Shown here one piece after another: positions 22,763-29,763 of a stretch of DNA of 50,657 bases. The stretch is from positions 1 through 50,657 of IMG/VR virus record IMGVR_UViG_3300028581_000059. One strand, written 5' to 3'. The stretch is from a virus. The notes beneath the pieces were generated by a model. It ran no database searches. It had not been told where the DNA came from and worked only from the letters and a program-made list of their open reading frames with translations. The position numbers and the translations under genes were made by a program. The number at the start of each line of letters is the position of its first letter. Position 1 is the first letter of the stretch.

Positions 22763-22993
22763 ATGACGAGCCTCCTGGTCTTTGCTTTCAACGTCATTTC
22801 AGACGTTTTATGGGTGTTATTCATCCGGCATGTCAACGCCGGACATCGGGTTCGTGCGTCTCTTTTGTCGGTCGGGATTGTGGGTTTGGGGTATTGCTCA
22901 GTCCTATTTATCGTTTCCGAAACCTATCTTATCCTTCCGGCTTTAATCGGGTGTTTTGTGGGAACATTTTTCACAGTGGGGCGTAAACAATAA
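22763..22993 (+). CDS. Small membrane protein (holin candidate)
   Basis: 76 residues, mostly hydrophobic, with three likely membrane spans (about 3-20, 30-48 and 52-70) separated by HVNAGHR. AGGGAGG lies nine bases before the ATG at 22763. A competing ATG at 22759 opens a soluble, Arg/Cys-rich frame that looks like a shadow. It directly follows the endolysin, so a holin or antiholin is the natural guess; no holin family is recognised with certainty. Confidence 0.6.
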   Translation: MTSLLVFAFNVISDVLWVLFIRHVNAGHRVRASLLSVGIVGLGYCSVLFIVSETYLILPALIGCFVGTFFTVGRKQ

Positions 22994-23002
22994 GGAGGTT
23001 TT

Positions 23003-23191
23003 ATGTGGCAAAGTATCATTAAGAATTGGATTACATCTGTGTTTGGGACGGTAGCGGGTGTTCCTCAGGTCATTGAAGGGTTGACGAGTGTACCCCGGAA
23101 CTGGATGCTGGTTATCTCGGGCGTAGCCACTCTCGCTCTTGGTCTTGCGGCTAAACAGGCTAACATAACAGGTGGAACGGTGAAGCAGTAA
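23003..23191 (+). CDS. Small membrane protein (second holin candidate)
   Basis: 62 residues, AAGGAGG before the ATG. One amphipathic N-terminal helix, then a hydrophobic stretch NWMLVISGVATLALGLAA (about 33-50). This resembles class II or III holins. Its stop overlaps the next start by one base. With the gene at 22763 it probably forms a holin/antiholin pair. Confidence 0.55.
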   Translation: MWQSIIKNWITSVFGTVAGVPQVIEGLTSVPRNWMLVISGVATLALGLAAKQANITGGTVKQ

Positions 23192-23358
23192 TGGACCCTC
23201 TGACCATGCGAATCCTGCTGACGGTGGCGATTCAGGCAATGAAGCTGCTCCGGCGACACTATGCCAACATGACCCCGGAGCAGAAGGAGACCTTTCGGGA
23301 CGCCCAGCTGGATTGGATGAAAGAGGAGGCGGCAAAGCCGGTGCAGTTTAATGGATGA
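23191..23358 (+). CDS. Small charged protein in the lysis region
   Basis: 55 residues (MDPLTMRILLTVAIQAMKLL, then an acidic-basic helical tail). A short hydrophobic N-terminal helix suggests membrane association. It starts at TAATG overlap with the preceding gene and overlaps the next by eight bases, typical of compact co-translated genes. No family recognised. Confidence 0.55.
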   Translation: MDPLTMRILLTVAIQAMKLLRRHYANMTPEQKETFRDAQLDWMKEEAAKPVQFNG

Positions 23359-23872
23359 ACACTATCACGACCTTGAATACTGGAAAGCCTTCGACGGCCC
23401 ATTTCCGCAGATGGTTTTTGCCGACAACGCCCAGGGGATTTTCTCGCTTCTCGTAAAAAAGCGAACCAGCGGCTATTACGGACATTTTATGTACTTGGTC
23501 GCTAAGAATCAACTGGCCTCTCAATGGTTCTATTTCCAGCGGCAGACGCTGGATCATTATGCCGGGGCGCATCTGACCTTTGTAGCTGACCCGAAGTGGA
23601 CGGAACTGGATCGCCTTGTGATGCTTACCGCGATTACTGTGGATCTGGAGAAACCACCGTGGCAGACCCGGTACGATGTCATAGGTGTTATCGGGGAACT
23701 ATTCGGCCTCGGATGGATGAACCGGGATAAACTTAACTTCTGCTCCGAACGGGGGGATTATCTCAAACTGGTTGACCCGGCATATAAACTGAAACATCCC
23801 GACCCACAGGAATTACGTAATTGGTGTAAAAAGGCTGGATACGTGGTGACGGGACGGTATAGCCCGGATTGA
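23351..23872 (+). CDS. Permuted papain-like (NlpC/P60/YiiX-type) hydrolase candidate
   Basis: 173 residues. YYGHFMYLVA (about 42-51) offers a His at the end of a strand, and NFCSERGDYLKLVDPAYKLK (about 137-156) offers a Cys-Ser-Glu motif followed by the pattern usual in permuted NlpC/P60 proteins, where the Cys comes after the His. Such phage enzymes cut peptidoglycan peptides or amide bonds. It closes the lysis region just before attP. The enzyme call is inference from motif order; activity is not shown. Confidence 0.5.
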   Translation: MDEHYHDLEYWKAFDGPFPQMVFADNAQGIFSLLVKKRTSGYYGHFMYLVAKNQLASQWFYFQRQTLDHYAGAHLTFVADPKWTELDRLVMLTAITVDLEKPPWQTRYDVIGVIGELFGLGWMNRDKLNFCSERGDYLKLVDPAYKLKHPDPQELRNWCKKAGYVVTGRYSPD

Positions 23873-23952
23873 TACTTGCTCATATTCATCCTCTCGCCCT
23901 TCCCTCTTTCATCCTTGACAATGCCGGGTGGATAAAATATAAGGAGTTTTCG

Positions 23953-23971
23953 TTTTCGTTGTGCAAACTTT
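23953..23971. repeat. Direct repeat flanking attP, left copy
   Basis: TTTTCGTTGTGCAAACTTT, repeated at 24084-24102 with one mismatch (C to G). The pair brackets the tRNA-like core and lies about 130 bases apart, as expected for integrase arm-type binding sites. The right copy lies inside the integrase 3' end. Confidence 0.5.
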
Positions 23972-24020
23972 CCGTGGCGGAATAAAGCACAATGAAATAA
24001 GATATTTAACTATCCTTATG

Positions 24021-24045
24021 GTAGGTTCGAATCCTACCGGGCGCA
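24021..24045 (+). other. Phage attachment site (attP) with tRNA 3' end
   Basis: GTAGG (24021-24025), loop TTCGAAT and CCTAC (24033-24037) form a perfect T-arm, followed by CGGGCGC, the 3' acceptor strand, and A. The 5' half of a tRNA is missing, so this is a tRNA fragment and not a tRNA gene. Its partner 5' end would be GCGCCCG, which fits many tRNA-Arg genes. The adjacent integrase supports attP; the exact core limits need the bacterial site. Confidence 0.8.
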
Positions 24046-24048
24046 CTA

Positions 24049-24081
24049 CTAACCCCTTGAAAAATCAAGGGGTTAGTTTTT
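24049..24081 (+). terminator. Terminator hairpin between lysis genes and integrase
   Basis: CTAACCCCTTGA (24049-24060), AAAA loop, and TCAAGGGGTTAG (24065-24076) form a perfect 12-bp stem, followed by five T (24077-24081). It overlaps the stop codon of the minus-strand integrase and probably ends the late transcript. Confidence 0.85.
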
Positions 24082-25200
24082 GGTTTTCGTTGTGGAAACT
24101 TTGGGGAAATCGACTACTCTCCCCCTCTGTTCCAACGCCTCTCCGATCATCGTTCTTTGCCGCTTGGCGTATCGGCGGGTGGTCTTGATGGAGGTATGCT
24201 TATAGACGTCTTGAATGAAGTCAATGCTATATCCAGTATCAGCGAGTTGGCAGCCAAGAGAATGCCGGACAGCTTCATATAAGCCGATTGTAATTCCGCA
24301 TTGTTGGCAAGCGTTTTTCCAGATGCTATTGAGTGCCTTTGAATCGTAATGAGATCCTCTTTCATTTTTATTAAAGACATACACACTGTTTCGTCTAAGT
24401 CCATCAATCGCCTCCTTTGCCCTGGTGGTGAGTCTTTCCTCCCTGATTGCCCCGGTCTTAGTCGTTTCTCTTAAACGGTACTCAGAATGGCTCCTTTTGA
24501 AAATAATCTTGTCAGCGGTCACGCAATCCCATTTCAGGGCTGTCGCTTCCTGTGGGCGTATCCCGTACTCCATCATCACTATAAATATGGGCCTGTGCCT
24601 CTCAGGAATGGCCCGTAGGACGTTTTGTTGCTCTTCGAAGGTAAGGTAGGCCGTCTGTTCGGGCGGTTCTTTAGAAAGCGGCGGGAAGATCGGCATAACG
24701 AACGTAGGCACATCCTGTTTGTAAAATCGTAGCATGGTCTTTAGGGCCGTCAGGACATTGTATTTCCCTGCGGGGGACAGGGTAAGCGACTTTTCGAAAA
24801 GGAGAAGCTTCGAATGGGTGAAATGCCGGATGTCCATATCCGCCCCGAAGTAGGCCATGACGTGATTGATGGCGTTCCGATAGACCTTCCGGGTATTATG
24901 GCAAGCTCCTGTTGCTGAAAGCCATATCTTCGAATACTCTGAAATGGAAAGCGGGGATTCCGGGCGGTAGGTCCGGGGATCGAAGATTCCATTGCCGATA
25001 TCGCCCTGGATCTGACCAAGCAGTTTGTTAGCCTGTCGCTTATCAAAAAGAGGATCTCCGCTCGTTGACCTCCAAAACCACTCCGTTTTCCCGTGCCAAT
25101 ACACCGCAACGGCGAAGCGATCCTTTTTCCAGTGGACAGACCCCTTCACGTAATCACCCCCCGGTGAGGTCTCTATGCGGTATTTAAGCGCCAGTGTCAA
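24073..25200 (-). CDS. int: Tyrosine-recombinase integrase
   Basis: 375 residues. An N-terminal arm-binding region, a SAM-like core-binding helical domain (about 85-170: SISEYSKIWLSATG onward), and a catalytic domain with Arg215 (GIRPQE), Lys near 248, Arg312-His313, His335 (YKHTS) and nucleophile Tyr344 (TTRRYAK). The first His of the usual HxxR box is Glu309 here. It integrates and excises phage DNA at the tRNA-linked attP next to its 3' end, with the likely arm repeats beside it. The gene is the last of the minus-strand run. Confidence 0.92.
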   Translation of the reverse strand: MTLALKYRIETSPGGDYVKGSVHWKKDRFAVAVYWHGKTEWFWRSTSGDPLFDKRQANKLLGQIQGDIGNGIFDPRTYRPESPLSISEYSKIWLSATGACHNTRKVYRNAINHVMAYFGADMDIRHFTHSKLLLFEKSLTLSPAGKYNVLTALKTMLRFYKQDVPTFVMPIFPPLSKEPPEQTAYLTFEEQQNVLRAIPERHRPIFIVMMEYGIRPQEATALKWDCVTADKIIFKRSHSEYRLRETTKTGAIREERLTTRAKEAIDGLRRNSVYVFNKNERGSHYDSKALNSIWKNACQQCGITIGLYEAVRHSLGCQLADTGYSIDFIQDVYKHTSIKTTRRYAKRQRTMIGEALEQRGRVVDFPKVSTTKTKN

Positions 25201-25203
25201 GAT

Positions 25204-25581
25204 TTATCCTTTCATAGCCTCTCTCTCCGCCTTCAGCGCGGCGATCTGCTCCTCGCCTTTCAACTGCGCGGCATTTATGAGGCGATATTCACGTTTCCAA
25301 TCGGCGATTTCCCTTTCCTTCTCGGAAAGTTGGTGATTAAGAGAAAATACAATCCTTTTTGTAATTTCAGATAGTGAGGGAGCCTTAAAGTCATAATTTC
25401 CAAAGCCGCACTCACTACATTGCATCTCTCCATCATCGAAATATTGTCCCTTGTGGCCGTGATTAAGAATCAAGACGAACCTTACCTTCTCTGCCTCTTC
25501 CTCTACCTCTTTTAATATCGTGTCCTTCTCGGCAAGCTCGGCCTCCAGCTCCTTAATTCTCTCTGTCCATTCGTTCTGCAT
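25204..25581 (-). CDS. Coiled-coil protein with a CxxC knuckle
   Basis: 125 residues. Two coiled-coil stretches (residues 1-40 and 80-125) surround QCSECGFGNYDF, a CxxC zinc-like knuckle with a nearby His pair (NHGHKG). TTGGAGG lies upstream on the minus strand. It directly precedes the integrase with a 3-base gap, so the two are likely co-transcribed. It may be an excisionase-like or unrelated accessory factor; nothing proves this. Confidence 0.55.
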   Translation of the reverse strand: MQNEWTERIKELEAELAEKDTILKEVEEEAEKVRFVLILNHGHKGQYFDDGEMQCSECGFGNYDFKAPSLSEITKRIVFSLNHQLSEKEREIADWKREYRLINAAQLKGEEQIAALKAEREAMKG

Positions 25582-25631
25582 CTCACACCTCCAATGTCAC
25601 TCGTTATCCCGTCCGCTCGGTGATCCCCGGA

Positions 25632-25676
25632 CTAAAACTCTTTACGTTCTGGATTCTCACCAGCAAACACGGACAT
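25632..25676 (-). pseudogene. Possible remnant of an IscB-type nuclease start
   Basis: A strong AAAGGAGGTG precedes ATG-TCC-GTG-TTT, a start (M-S-V-F) usual for IscB/IsrB proteins, but the frame ends after 14 codons (MSVFAGENPERKEF). It follows the omega-RNA-like element directly. The reading is that the nuclease gene has been deleted. Confidence 0.3.
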
Positions 25677-25928
25677 CACCTCCTTTCAAAGTGCTGGCGG
25701 CAGTTGGTCTGCGGTATTCCTGCTTTCCCAATTTCTACACCTCATGGCCTCACCCTGGAAGGATGGGACCACGCCAGCTTTATGAAGGTCACGGCTTTCA
25801 GTAATCTTCAAACGTCGAACTTAGGCCGCTTTCGCCTTTCGGCTGCTATGCACACACGAGACCGACTATCCCACTGAAGCTATCTCGTTTGCTTGCCGTG
25901 ACCAATTCAAGATCGGTTGTCATGGCCG
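25677..25928 (-). ncRNA. Omega-RNA/HEARO-like structured RNA without its nuclease
   Basis: No protein gene explains this 252-base minus-strand stretch, part of a 362-base gap (25582-25943). It has GTCACGG, then GTGTGTGCATAGCAGCC, then CCGAAAGGCGAAAGCGG and CCTAAGTTCGACG, with GAAA-capped short stems. As I recall them, these resemble scaffold RNAs of IscB/IsrB systems (HEARO family), which sit directly upstream of the nuclease gene and carry their guide at the 5' end. No IscB, IsrB or Cas9 relative is encoded in the window. The call rests on recalled motifs, not on a search. Confidence 0.4.
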
Positions 25929-25943
25929 GGTCCCTTTAGTCCT

Positions 25944-26336
25944 TTAAATAGAACGATCTAAGATATCCTCGATAACTGCTTTTGGTCCAGCCGCGACAGT
26001 TAAATATATTTCTTTGATAAGTTTGCAAAGTTGCTTAGAAGTTTTCCCCTTCAATGGAGTATATAGATCGTACCCATATTCATCTCCGGCTGCATGTACC
26101 AAACCATCATCAGATCTATTGTGGGAAGAACGGGTGTCGCTATCACTTTTTCCCTTATTCGTGCTGAATCCCCCCTTGGCGATCTCTATGAGTTCCTCGT
26201 GGGTGTAGGCAACACCTTTCCCCATTTTACTGGAGTTAAAGGAGAGTCCCGTTCTGGCACAAATCCCCCTACTGGCGAGCGCATTTACATATTCATGGTC
26301 CATACTGCCCGGCCTTCCCCCATGTTGATGTGTCAT
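25944..26336 (-). CDS. Hypothetical early protein
   Basis: 130 residues from the second ATG of a doublet preceded by TTGGAGGG; a longer start at 26357 lacks a ribosome site. The N-terminus is rich in His and Gly, the middle disordered (Ser/Asp/Lys), and the C-terminal 50 residues helical (TSKQLCKLIKEIYLTVAAGP). No family recognised. It is followed on its strand by the structured RNA region rather than by a tightly linked gene. Confidence 0.5.
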   Translation of the reverse strand: MTHQHGGRPGSMDHEYVNALASRGICARTGLSFNSSKMGKGVAYTHEELIEIAKGGFSTNKGKSDSDTRSSHNRSDDGLVHAAGDEYGYDLYTPLKGKTSKQLCKLIKEIYLTVAAGPKAVIEDILDRSI

Positions 26337-26375
26337 CATTCCCTCCAAAGTGTCCATCCACGCCGCATGACAACC

Positions 26376-26492
26376 TTATTTCCTTTCGCACTTCTCCCTG
26401 TCGGGACATTTTTTGCATGTCTTTTTATACGGCACATCCCCCGGCTTCGGGAAGCGCTCGCAGAACGGCTTAGGCGGCGTCTTATGTGGCAT
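26376..26492 (-). CDS. Tiny cysteine-rich protein
   Basis: 38 residues (MPHKTPPKPFCERFPKPGDV, then KKTCKKCPDREKCERK). Four Cys in a CX(n)CxxCX(5)C pattern suggest zinc binding. Its ATG overlaps the stop of the upstream Sak4-like gene by 11 bases, arguing for coupled translation. No function known. Confidence 0.6.
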   Translation of the reverse strand: MPHKTPPKPFCERFPKPGDVPYKKTCKKCPDREKCERK

Positions 26493-27648
26493 TAGTCGGC
26501 TCACTAATATTTAACGGCACATCATCGTCCGGCGGTTCAATTATGTTCCCGGCTGCCACATTGTCAATCGTGTTCTCGGGAACCCCAAGCAGCGTCTTCA
26601 CCCGGCGTAATCCTTGTTCGAGTACTCCAAAAGATATTCCCTCGATCTTTGTTGTGGAAGCCGTTCCAAAGACCTTCTCCATAACCTTTATTCGGGCCTG
26701 TTTCTCCTTTGCGGAGGAGGATGGATATACCTTATCCAGTTCCGCCTTAAGCTCCTCCAAGGCAATCGTGGCGCGTTTTTTGGCTATGACCCAATCGGGC
26801 CGTCCTTCCTTATCGAAAAGCTCGGTGCTGTCTCCGGCGTCCAGAGGTTTATGCTCTCCGCCGATGTTGATGGATTCCCAATGAGGAGCGAAATCCTCAT
26901 AGGACGGATTATAGAAAACCTTCCCGTCCATAATGTCGGAGCGATCTTTCAGGACGGTTGCCATGCGGACAAATTCACGGTCCGCCATCATCTTCTTTGC
27001 AGCTTTCATCTTTGCGTCTTTGGTCTTTGCCTCCCGGTAGCTTTCATTCGCTTCGGGGTTTTTTATTCGCTCCATCTCGATCAGAAGGGATGGTTCAAAT
27101 CCAAACTCTCCCTCCGCCTTCATTTTGGTCCCGGTCTTGTAAAGTTCCATCTTCCCGTCGTCGCCCTCGAAATAGTCATATTCAAAACCAGCGCGGCCAG
27201 CGACGATGATGTGCAGGGCAGACGTGACAAAAGGCGTGGCAAAGTCCCCACTCCACATGGGTTTGAGTATCCCCCAGTCCTGAAAGGAAAGCCGGTTGAC
27301 ATTTTTTTTCTTTCGGTAAGACTCCACGATGTCAACCCAGAAGTGGGAAACGCTGTCGATAATGAGGATGTCGAAGATTCCCGGTCCCTCCCGCAGCCCT
27401 TCGGCCAGATCTTTGAAGGCTCTGGTTTTGGACACAAGCATTTCGATTCCGTGCTTTTGGAAGATTGGCAGGACAAAATCAGAACCAGTTTCCGTGTCGA
27501 TGAAACCTATTGGCTTGGTGGATTTGATCGCCTTATGCAATCCGACCGCGATTTCCGTCGCCGTCCGGGTTTTTCCCGAGCCAGCAAAACCGAGAATGCC
27601 GACCTTTGCGAAGGCCATCGTATTGGTGGCCTTTTTGAAGATGCTCAT
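26482..27648 (-). CDS. Sak4-like RecA-fold recombination ATPase
   Basis: 388 residues. Walker A GFAGSGKT (20-27) and Walker B DILIIDS (93-99) in a RecA-like core. SALHIIVAGRAGFEYDYFE and a following C-terminal extension resemble phage Sak4/AAA_24 proteins, which anneal or pair single-stranded DNA in phage recombination. The C-terminal 120 residues are charged and variable. It heads a compact recombination/early group on the minus strand. A nine-G tract sits between its ribosome site and ATG. The related RusA resolvase lies in the plus-strand early region. Confidence 0.8.
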   Translation of the reverse strand: MSIFKKATNTMAFAKVGILGFAGSGKTRTATEIAVGLHKAIKSTKPIGFIDTETGSDFVLPIFQKHGIEMLVSKTRAFKDLAEGLREGPGIFDILIIDSVSHFWVDIVESYRKKKNVNRLSFQDWGILKPMWSGDFATPFVTSALHIIVAGRAGFEYDYFEGDDGKMELYKTGTKMKAEGEFGFEPSLLIEMERIKNPEANESYREAKTKDAKMKAAKKMMADREFVRMATVLKDRSDIMDGKVFYNPSYEDFAPHWESINIGGEHKPLDAGDSTELFDKEGRPDWVIAKKRATIALEELKAELDKVYPSSSAKEKQARIKVMEKVFGTASTTKIEGISFGVLEQGLRRVKTLLGVPENTIDNVAAGNIIEPPDDDVPLNISEPTNAT

Positions 27649-27658
27649 AACCCCCCCC

Positions 27659-27883
27659 CTATTCTCCCGCTGCTGGATAAAGTCCCGCGTCCTTTAATGC
27701 CTGCACATTCTCCGCACTTGCTGTCCACACCTTCCGCTTTCCGGGATTCCGGTGGATGTGCTTTTTCCCCGCCAGTATCTCCTCGATGTCGTTATAACTG
27801 AGACACCGGGCGAGCTTTTCAGCTTTCAGAAATGCCGGATGGTCTGCCGCTTTCATAATGATAATTGGTCCGATTCTTGTCAT
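27659..27883 (-). CDS. Small basic hypothetical protein
   Basis: 74 residues starting MTRIGPIIIMKAADHPAFLK, chosen because GAGGAGGA lies just upstream; a start nine codons earlier would place this ribosome site inside the gene. ARCLSYNDIEEILAG followed by basic residues could be an HTH, but this is weak. It ends 10 bases before the Sak4-like gene. Confidence 0.55.
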   Translation of the reverse strand: MTRIGPIIIMKAADHPAFLKAEKLARCLSYNDIEEILAGKKHIHRNPGKRKVWTASAENVQALKDAGLYPAAGE

Positions 27884-28065
27884 GTTTTCCTCCTCTTCCA
27901 AAGCCAGCACTCGTCATGCGGCTTCGCGTGTCTCCCGTTTTCCTTCCATTCCGGGCAACGTGCCGTCCGGTACATCCGGCAGGTGGAACATTCCCGAACC
28001 ACCAACGCCATCACCATATCCACGACCTTCTGCTGGTATTTGATTGCCTCGATTTCGGTGTTCAT
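27880..28065 (-). CDS. Small cysteine-rich protein
   Basis: 61 residues; CSTCRMYRTARCPEW and DECW give four or five Cys, likely a zinc knuckle. A G-rich ribosome site (GGGAGGGGG) is upstream. It overlaps the genes on both sides by four bases, which favours a real gene. Confidence 0.6.
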   Translation of the reverse strand: MNTEIEAIKYQQKVVDMVMALVVRECSTCRMYRTARCPEWKENGRHAKPHDECWLWKRRKT

Positions 28066-28223
28066 CCCCTCCCCCTCCCTACTTCCCTATCGTACCGTTG
28101 ATGCAATCTGAAATCGTCCTCAGCTTCCCTCTCGGCCTCCCGCTCCCGGATCTCATCCGCATCAAACTCCGGCGGCGGATCATAGCGATGGGGATCTTCA
28201 AGATGGCGGTATCTTTCGGTCAT
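28062..28223 (-). CDS. Small acidic-basic hypothetical protein
   Basis: 53 residues starting MTERYRHLEDPHRYDPP, chosen for the ATG with GAGGG upstream. Charged, helical, Arg/Glu-rich with EREAEREAEDD. It overlaps neighbours by four bases on each side. Confidence 0.55.
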   Translation of the reverse strand: MTERYRHLEDPHRYDPPPEFDADEIREREAEREAEDDFRLHQRYDREVGRGRG

Positions 28224-28378
28224 AACACCCTCGTCAAAACGCAAAGCCGCCGCTTCCCTGTGCGGAGATCCCGCAGCCGCATGACGATGAGGCCGATGCC
28301 GTGGAAAATCAGAACACCAAGGCCGAATAGCGAAAATATGCAGGCACAGACAAAAAGCATCTCTCGATATTCATCCAT
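28220..28378 (-). CDS. Small single-pass membrane protein
   Basis: 52 residues with a hydrophobic span (about 8-32: FVCACIFSLFGLGVLIFHG and following) and a basic C-terminus (MRLRDLRTGKRR), so N-out/C-in is likely. The start is preceded by TAGGAGGGGGT, shared with two nearby genes. It overlaps the next gene by four bases. Confidence 0.6.
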   Translation of the reverse strand: MDEYREMLFVCACIFSLFGLGVLIFHGIGLIVMRLRDLRTGKRRLCVLTRVL

Positions 28379-28425
28379 ACCCCCTCCTATTCATGCGGGT
28401 CGGCAAACTGGCCCTGCATGTGCAA

Positions 28426-28719
28426 CTAAGTGAACGCTGCGAGACATGCCCTTGCCGCTTCCATCATTTCCCGGATTTGGGACAATCTCTTCATAATGTT
28501 TTCTGATACGTCGATGGGGTCGGTTTGCTTTTCCGCACCCGCTACCGTCTGCGAGGGAACTGATTTGATCTTCGTTGCCAGTTCAAACACGGAATAGGCG
28601 ATTGCGTTAAGCTGCGTTAGCTGGCAAATAATAATATCCATATCTGTCTGTGTCGTTGGTGGCGCTGGTATCGGCCCGAGTCTTTTTGCTTCCTGTGAAC
28701 ACGCTCCTTGTAACTGCAT
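28426..28719 (-). CDS. Helical hypothetical protein
   Basis: 97 residues from the ATG just after AGGAGGGGGT. A longer frame opens upstream at 28779 but has no ribosome site and would overlap the preceding gene. Mostly helical: DMDIIICQLTQLNAIAYSVF and ENIMKRLSQIREMMEAARAC. No domain known. The 47 bases that follow carry only a ten-codon frame. Confidence 0.55.
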   Translation of the reverse strand: MQLQGACSQEAKRLGPIPAPPTTQTDMDIIICQLTQLNAIAYSVFELATKIKSVPSQTVAGAEKQTDPIDVSENIMKRLSQIREMMEAARACLAAFT

Positions 28720-28727
28720 ACCCCCTC

Positions 28728-28904
28728 CTATAAGATCCCCTTGAAAGTTTTGTATGCGATTCCCTTTTTCATCAGCCACTTTGATGCCTGGCGGCGGGTT
28801 GGTTCTTTACCACGCATGGAAGGGATATCGTCACATGCCTTGCGAAAATTTGCGTCGCCGTCCTTCAAAAACTTCACCACCTTATTTTCATTGATTGGCC
28901 GCAT
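28728..28904 (-). CDS. Small basic hypothetical protein
   Basis: 58 residues (MRPINENKVVKFLKDGDANF, then basic, possibly HTH-like RRQASKWLMKKGIAYKTF). Start after AGGAGGGGGT. The C-terminal helix pair could bind DNA; this is only suggestive. It ends nine bases before the next gene. Confidence 0.6.
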   Translation of the reverse strand: MRPINENKVVKFLKDGDANFRKACDDIPSMRGKEPTRRQASKWLMKKGIAYKTFKGIL

Positions 28905-28913
28905 ACCCCCTCC

Positions 28914-29306
28914 TCATTCGTGCGGATTTGCAAAATTTTTGTCCGTCATCCGCAAGACCTCCAAGACCTCATGCCCGAGCGTTTCAATGTTATCTACCCG
29001 GACCCCCTTTTCATCCCGATATCCCGTCAGCCATATCTCAGGGGGATTGCCGTATCTGGCATAGCCCCCGATGTTCCGGGCTGCGGGGCCTGAATTGAAA
29101 TTACGGGCTTCGGGTAAATCGTACATGGACCGATCCCCGACGATGTGGATCTGAAACGTGACCGTGGCGACATGATGACCCGTCCGGTCGATGGTGGCGC
29201 AACCGTACATGCAATAAAGAAACACGCAGAATAGTACAAATAGGCACCATCCCATTGCCCTTCTGCACATCATGTCTCTCTGCTCGTATGTAAGTTTGCG
29301 ATCCAT
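28914..29306 (-). CDS. Putative lipoprotein/membrane-anchored protein
   Basis: 130 residues. A basic N-terminus, then a hydrophobic stretch (about 17-36: MGWCLFVLFCVFLYCMYGC) with Cys at a lipobox-like place (MYGC), suggesting a membrane-anchored or lipoprotein export. The exported part has GHEVLEVLRMTDKNF; HEVLE echoes a metal-binding HExxE but is not proof. Exported proteins in a phage early/lysogeny group often alter the cell surface against other phages; this is inference. Confidence 0.5.
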   Translation of the reverse strand: MDRKLTYEQRDMMCRRAMGWCLFVLFCVFLYCMYGCATIDRTGHHVATVTFQIHIVGDRSMYDLPEARNFNSGPAARNIGGYARYGNPPEIWLTGYRDEKGVRVDNIETLGHEVLEVLRMTDKNFANPHE

Positions 29307-29332
29307 AACTTTCCTTTGGTTGTGGCCCCGAC

Positions 29333-29602
29333 TCAGCAGGGCTGATTCAAGGGCGGCAAAAGCCCTCTTTCTGCCCCGGTATCCGTCAACCCCGCCATCG
29401 GCGCTATCGTCCCTGTCGGCGGTATCGTCACTCTTGGCTTATTCTTTGCGTTAGCCCGATATTCCATCTCCACAAATTCGGGGTCGGCGATGTACCGCCC
29501 GATCTCGCTGAGCATCGTCGTCTTGTCTTCACAAACGAGCCTTGTGCATCCCACCGTAACAATCCAACCGTTGTTCACTCCCTCGATATTAATGTTGTGC
29601 AT
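29333..29602 (-). CDS. Small hypothetical protein
   Basis: 89 residues, AAAGGAGGGAG upstream. Beta-like start (INIEGVNNGWIVTVGCTRLV), then helix, then a Pro/Thr/Gly tail. This reads like small phage accessory proteins of unknown role. The leader carries a G/C hairpin (29623-29644). Confidence 0.55.
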   Translation of the reverse strand: MHNINIEGVNNGWIVTVGCTRLVCEDKTTMLSEIGRYIADPEFVEMEYRANAKNKPRVTIPPTGTIAPMAGLTDTGAERGLLPPLNQPC

Positions 29603-29622
29603 GTCTCCCTCCTTTAATTGGA

Positions 29623-29644
29623 GCCGGGGCTACTATTCCCCGGC
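29623..29644 (-). other. G/C hairpin in the leader of a small gene
   Basis: GCCGGGG (29623-29629) pairs with CCCCGGC (29638-29644) around an 8-base loop. There is no T-run on either side. The 161-base gap 29603-29763 contains no other clear feature; the hairpin may influence translation of the next gene. Confidence 0.4.
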
Positions 29645-29763
29645 CCCGTTCACAGATACCTTCCGCGTGGACCTATGATGTCGGGTTCCTCCTTTCGCAA
29701 GATTCCTTTCTAATTTATCTGTTTATTCCCGGTTGCCTGATACGCTTCCGCTCCCCACCCTTT

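Noticed and set aside
24021-24045. A complete tRNA gene
   Set aside because: Only the T-arm and 3' acceptor strand exist; upstream DNA is A+T-rich with no D-arm or anticodon stem. It fits an attachment-site fragment.
26614-27801. 395-codon frame on the plus strand over the Sak4-like gene
   Set aside because: It is antisense to a gene with clear Walker motifs; its text is low in normal protein patterns and has no ribosome site.
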